42,671 nt of DNA, taken from the NCBI GenBank assembly GCA_947302275.1, contig CAMYUW010000020.1, forward strand, positions 1 to 42,671. The letters are read 5' to 3'. The notes beneath the pieces are model-generated. The model did no database searches. It was not told where the DNA came from and worked only from the letters and a program-made list of their open reading frames with translations. Source of the stretch: an uncultured Prevotellaceae bacterium (GTDB taxonomy: Bacteria; Bacteroidota; Bacteroidia; Bacteroidales; Muribaculaceae). Below, piece by piece: positions 39,567 to 42,671 of this stretch (position 1 is the stretch's first letter; each line of letters starts with the position of its first letter). The position numbers were made by a program, and so were the translations under genes.

Positions 39567-40810
39567 AAATGGATACCGTTATCATCGGAGGAGGCCTGAG
39601 CGGTCTGGCATGTGGTATTTCCCTGGCAAAGCGCGGCAAGCGTGTGACCATTGTGGCCAGCGGACAAAGCACCATGTTGTTCAACGGCGGGTCGATGGAA
39701 ATGCTGGGATACGTTGACGGTAAGGCCGTCGAGAACCCTTTGGGGGCCATCGCATCCCTGCCCGAGAGTCATCCTTACCGCAAAATCGGCGCTGACCGCA
39801 TCGCATCAATTGCCGAACGCGTCAAGCTGTTGTTCAGCGATTCGGGAATCGAGATGACCGGATCGGCCAATGCCAATCACTGGCGTATCACGCCGATGGG
39901 TGTCGCAAAGCCCGCATGGCTCACGCTGAGCGATCATTTGCGTATTGACAACCTCAATCAATTGCCCGCCAAGCGATTGGCACTGATGTGCATCCGCGGT
40001 TATTTCGACCAGCCCAACGCCATGTTGGCTAAGGGCCTGCGGGATTTGGGCTTTGAAGTGGATATGATCGAGTTTACAACCGACGATATCACTGCTCTGC
40101 GCCGTAGCCCCAGCGAGATGCGCGCCACCAGCTTGGCCAAACACCTGGTCAGCAATAACGCTCTGCAACGCGTCGCCGACCAGTTTAACAACCTGGCCGG
40201 TGATGCCGATATGGTGCTGATGCCCAGTGTGTTCGGCCAGAGTGACAGCAGCGACTTCCAATTGCTGCAATCCAAGGTCAATAAGCCGCTGCGACTGGTT
40301 GCCACATTACCCCCTTCGGTGGCTGGTATGAGGATGATGACGCAGTTGCGCCACTACTTCAAGATGCTGGGCGGTACTTACCTGACGGGTGATACTGCGG
40401 TGAGCGGTACTTTTGACGGCGACCGCCTGACGAGTGTTACTACCGCCAAACTTGCCGACATGCCGTTGAAGGCCGACGATTTTGTTCTCGCAACCGGTTC
40501 GTTTGTCAGCCGCGGCCTGAAAGCCGATTTTGAACGTGTGTATGAGCCTGTTCTTGGCGTTGACGTGGATGCTGACGCCGATCCCGAAAAGTGGACACGC
40601 TTCGGCGTGTTGGAGCCTCAGGCCTACTTTGGCTACGGTGTGGCCACCGACAGCCAGCTGCGCTGCCTCAAGCAAGGCAAACCCATTCAAAACCTCCGTG
40701 CCATCGGTTCTGTCTTGAGCGGACACGATGCCGTGAAGATGGGTGACGGTACTGGTGTGTCATTGTTGACGGCCATCGCTGCTGCCGACCACATCAGGGA
40801 GAAAAAATAA
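39563..40810 (+). CDS. glpB: Anaerobic glycerol-3-phosphate dehydrogenase subunit B
   Basis: A 415-aa FAD/FMN-containing subunit thought to pass electrons from GlpA toward the membrane anchor. The N-terminal dinucleotide-binding motif is IIGGGLSGLACGISLAKRGK, followed by the family segment SGQSTMLFNGGSMEMLGYVDG. A second FAD-contact region is VLATGSFVSRGLKADF, and GVSLLTAIAAADHI closes the protein. The start codon overlaps the glpA stop codon, so the two are translationally coupled. The next gene, glpC, follows after 103 bp. Confidence 0.96.
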   Translation: MKMDTVIIGGGLSGLACGISLAKRGKRVTIVASGQSTMLFNGGSMEMLGYVDGKAVENPLGAIASLPESHPYRKIGADRIASIAERVKLLFSDSGIEMTGSANANHWRITPMGVAKPAWLTLSDHLRIDNLNQLPAKRLALMCIRGYFDQPNAMLAKGLRDLGFEVDMIEFTTDDITALRRSPSEMRATSLAKHLVSNNALQRVADQFNNLAGDADMVLMPSVFGQSDSSDFQLLQSKVNKPLRLVATLPPSVAGMRMMTQLRHYFKMLGGTYLTGDTAVSGTFDGDRLTSVTTAKLADMPLKADDFVLATGSFVSRGLKADFERVYEPVLGVDVDADADPEKWTRFGVLEPQAYFGYGVATDSQLRCLKQGKPIQNLRAIGSVLSGHDAVKMGDGTGVSLLTAIAAADHIREKK

Positions 40811-40913
40811 CCGCATCCTTAATTGTGCGTTACCTATAGCCGAAAAATGTTTCGACTAATAGTTTAGATATAGATAGATAACGATTTGATTGATGATTTT
40901 TTAAAGGGATATT

Positions 40914-42176
40914 ATGGCTGAACGAATGCAAACGTGCAACCTCAGCGAGCATAACTTTGAGCAGTGTACCAAGTGCAGTATCTGCACTACCGTCTGCCCG
41001 GTTGCCGCTGTGACTACCGACTATCCCGGTCCCAAGCAGGCCGGCCCCGATGGGGAGCGCTACCGCTTGAAGGACCCCGCCTATTTTGACAAGGCGTTAA
41101 AACTCTGTCTCAACTGCAAGCGCTGTGAGGTGGCTTGTCCTAGCGGTGTACATATCGCCGACATCATCCAACATGCAAGAATGCGTGCCGCCGAGGGTCA
41201 GCGCGCCACATTGCGCGACACGATGCTTGCCAACACTGACCTGCTGGGCAAAATGGCTAATTTGGTGGCCCCCGTTGCCAATGCCACGTTGGGCCTTTCG
41301 CCCACTAAGTTGGTGATGGACAGCGTGATGGCCATTGACAAACACCGCACGTTCCCTGCCTATAGCCGCCAGAAGTTCACCACCTGGTTCAAGCGCCATG
41401 CCGCCAAGGAGCAGGATGCTTATGCCCACCACGTGAGCTACTTCCATGGATGCTATGTCAATTACAATTTCCCCAAGTTGGGTCAGGATCTGGTTAAGTT
41501 GCTGAATGCTGTGGGATACGGTGTGCATCTGCTTGATAAGGAACAGTGCTGTGGTGTAGCCCTGATCGCCAACGGCCTATACAAACAGGCTCGTCGCCAA
41601 GCTCGTGTCAACATCGACAACATCCGCAAATCGGTGACGCGCGACAAGCGCGTTGTGTTGACGACCAGTTCGAGCTGCACCTTCAACATGCGTGACGAGT
41701 ATCCCTCGATGCTTGACATCGACAATGCCGACGTGCATGACAGCATTTCGCTTGCTACTAGATTTATCTATCGACTTGTGGATGAGGAAAAAATAAAACT
41801 AGTCTTCAAGCAAGACTATAAACGTCGTATGGCCTATCACACTGCCTGTCACATGCAGCGCATGGGATGGCAACTCTACAGCATCATGCTACTTCGCATG
41901 ATTCCAGGTCTGGATCTTGTGGAACTGGAACAGGAATGCTGCGGCATCTCGGGCACCTACGGCTTTAAGAAGGAGAATTATGAGCGCTCGCAAGCTATCG
42001 GCTCCGTCCTGTTCAAACTCATAGAGGATGCTAAGGTCGAGGCCGTCACCACCGATTGTGAGACCTGCAAGTGGCAGATTGAGATGTCAACCGGTCTGCC
42101 CGTGGAAAATCCCATCAGCGTCCTGGCCGACGCTCTTGACGTCGAGGCTACACGCCGTGCCAACGGAATAAACTAA
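40914..42176 (+). CDS. glpC: Anaerobic glycerol-3-phosphate dehydrogenase subunit C
   Basis: A 420-aa iron-sulfur subunit that anchors the GlpAB dimer and reduces quinone. Two four-cysteine ferredoxin motifs lie near the N-terminus (CTKCSICTTVCP at about 18-29 and CLNCKRCEVACP at about 64-75). Two CCG-type cysteine-rich domains follow (FHGCYVNYNFP with EQCCGVALIANG; CHMQRMG with LEQECCGISGTYGF). The glpA-glpB-glpC order is canonical. The protein is complete and of normal length. Confidence 0.96.
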   Translation: MAERMQTCNLSEHNFEQCTKCSICTTVCPVAAVTTDYPGPKQAGPDGERYRLKDPAYFDKALKLCLNCKRCEVACPSGVHIADIIQHARMRAAEGQRATLRDTMLANTDLLGKMANLVAPVANATLGLSPTKLVMDSVMAIDKHRTFPAYSRQKFTTWFKRHAAKEQDAYAHHVSYFHGCYVNYNFPKLGQDLVKLLNAVGYGVHLLDKEQCCGVALIANGLYKQARRQARVNIDNIRKSVTRDKRVVLTTSSSCTFNMRDEYPSMLDIDNADVHDSISLATRFIYRLVDEEKIKLVFKQDYKRRMAYHTACHMQRMGWQLYSIMLLRMIPGLDLVELEQECCGISGTYGFKKENYERSQAIGSVLFKLIEDAKVEAVTTDCETCKWQIEMSTGLPVENPISVLADALDVEATRRANGIN

Positions 42177-42229
42177 ATAACATAAATATCTAAAAACTAA
42201 CTACTAAAAACTAAAAACTTAAAGAAATT

Positions 42230-42671
42230 ATGGCAAGTTTTTTAGCTCCCCCGGCCTATAAGCCGGAACAGACCGGCCCCGAGGCCGATGCCAAGTACAA
42301 GAGACTGCGTTGGCAAGTCTTTATCGGCATCTTCATCGGATATGCCGGTTTCTATCTGGTGAGAAAGAATTTCTCCATGGCCATCCCTATGCTTGAGCCC
42401 TTCGGTTTCACCAAGGGCATGCTGGGAACCGCCCTGGCAATGAACGCTGTGGCTTACGGTTTTTCCAAGTTTGTCATGGCCAGCATCAGCGACCGCAGCA
42501 ATGCACGCCGCTTCTTGCCGCTGGGTTTGATTCTGTCGGCTATCGCCATGCTGTTCATGATGGTCCCCATCACCATGCTTGATCCCATCGGTCATCCCGA
42601 GCGCAAGGGTCTCGCAGTCTTCCTGATGGGTGCTTTCAACTTCCTCGTGGGTTGGTTCCAGGGAATGGGCT
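42230..42671 (+). CDS. glpT: Glycerol-3-phosphate transporter GlpT, N-terminal part
   Basis: The window ends after about 147 codons. The visible part (MASFLAPPAYKPEQTG..., then KYKRLRWQVFIGIFIGYAGF) shows the major-facilitator organophosphate:phosphate antiporter signature FYLVRKNFSMAIPML and the loop motif SDRSNARRFLPLGL between helices. This is the GlpT/UhpT family; the glp operon position favours glycerol-3-phosphate as substrate. The leader contains A-rich tandem CTAAAAACT units just before the ATG. Import of the substrate and its oxidation by GlpABC would be induced together. Confidence 0.92.
   Translation, partial: MASFLAPPAYKPEQTGPEADAKYKRLRWQVFIGIFIGYAGFYLVRKNFSMAIPMLEPFGFTKGMLGTALAMNAVAYGFSKFVMASISDRSNARRFLPLGLILSAIAMLFMMVPITMLDPIGHPERKGLAVFLMGAFNFLVGWFQGMG

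Noticed and set aside
1..42671. CRISPR arrays, rRNA, tRNA genes and insertion sequences
   Set aside because: I looked for regular spaced repeats, tRNA-like cloverleaf ends and transposase motifs and saw none; a tRNAscan or Infernal run would be decisive.

Overview
The window looks like a chromosome segment from a Bacteroidales bacterium, most likely Muribaculaceae or a Prevotella-like relative. The evidence is the Bacteroidetes-type -7 promoter boxes (TAnnTTTG) before many genes, A-rich leaders instead of strong Shine-Dalgarno sites, several secreted proteins ending in dockerin-like calcium-binding repeats, a C10 (streptopain-type) protease fused to BspA-type leucine-rich repeats, and a long IleRS with a GxHH signature. 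The assignment to family level is inference.

Layout, left to right. 1-7764: the N-terminus of a DksA/TraR-like protein and ileS (minus), then luxS, a secreted class A acid phosphatase (minus), an MscS-type channel and a TPR protein. 7754-11910: a visibly AT-richer three-gene minus-strand cassette (soluble GAF-type histidine kinase, stand-alone receiver, two-pass coiled-coil membrane protein) that looks acquired. 12105-13514: rlmD. 13578-27591: an accessory region with three secreted dockerin-tailed proteins, a two-permease MacB/FtsX-type ABC transporter operon, and a receiver/Fis-HTH regulator plus histidine kinase pair. 27690-33886: a set of genes that fits murein-peptide processing and O-acetylation (transglutaminase-like protein, SH3-NlpC/P60 peptidase, L-Ala-D/L-Glu-type dipeptide epimerase, SGNH hydrolase, MBOAT). 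33968-36318: two outer-membrane beta-barrel proteins and an ApbE flavin transferase. 36319-36783: a decayed dockerin-protein remnant and a structured intergenic element. 36784-42671: a GlpR-like DeoR repressor divergent from glpA-glpB-glpC-glpT (glpT is cut by the window end).

The most interesting result is a recurrent 17-bp dyad, TGTC-N9-[G/T]ACA, found only in intergenic DNA of the accessory region. Counted by eye, it lies 67-73 bp upstream of the -7 box of six promoters: the 750-aa secreted protein, the ABC operon, the 241-aa secreted protein, the C10 protease, the regulator-kinase operon, and a promoter at 23368-23400 that points into a stretch without a recognisable gene. That last promoter, with two operators in the same arrangement as at the protease, leads into about 390 nt that holds a long stem and ends in a strong terminator: a candidate regulated non-coding RNA. 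I propose that the regulator encoded at 26201-26728 binds this dyad and controls its own operon, the exporter, the secreted proteins and the RNA. The link between regulator and site is inference; the sites and spacings are visible in the sequence.
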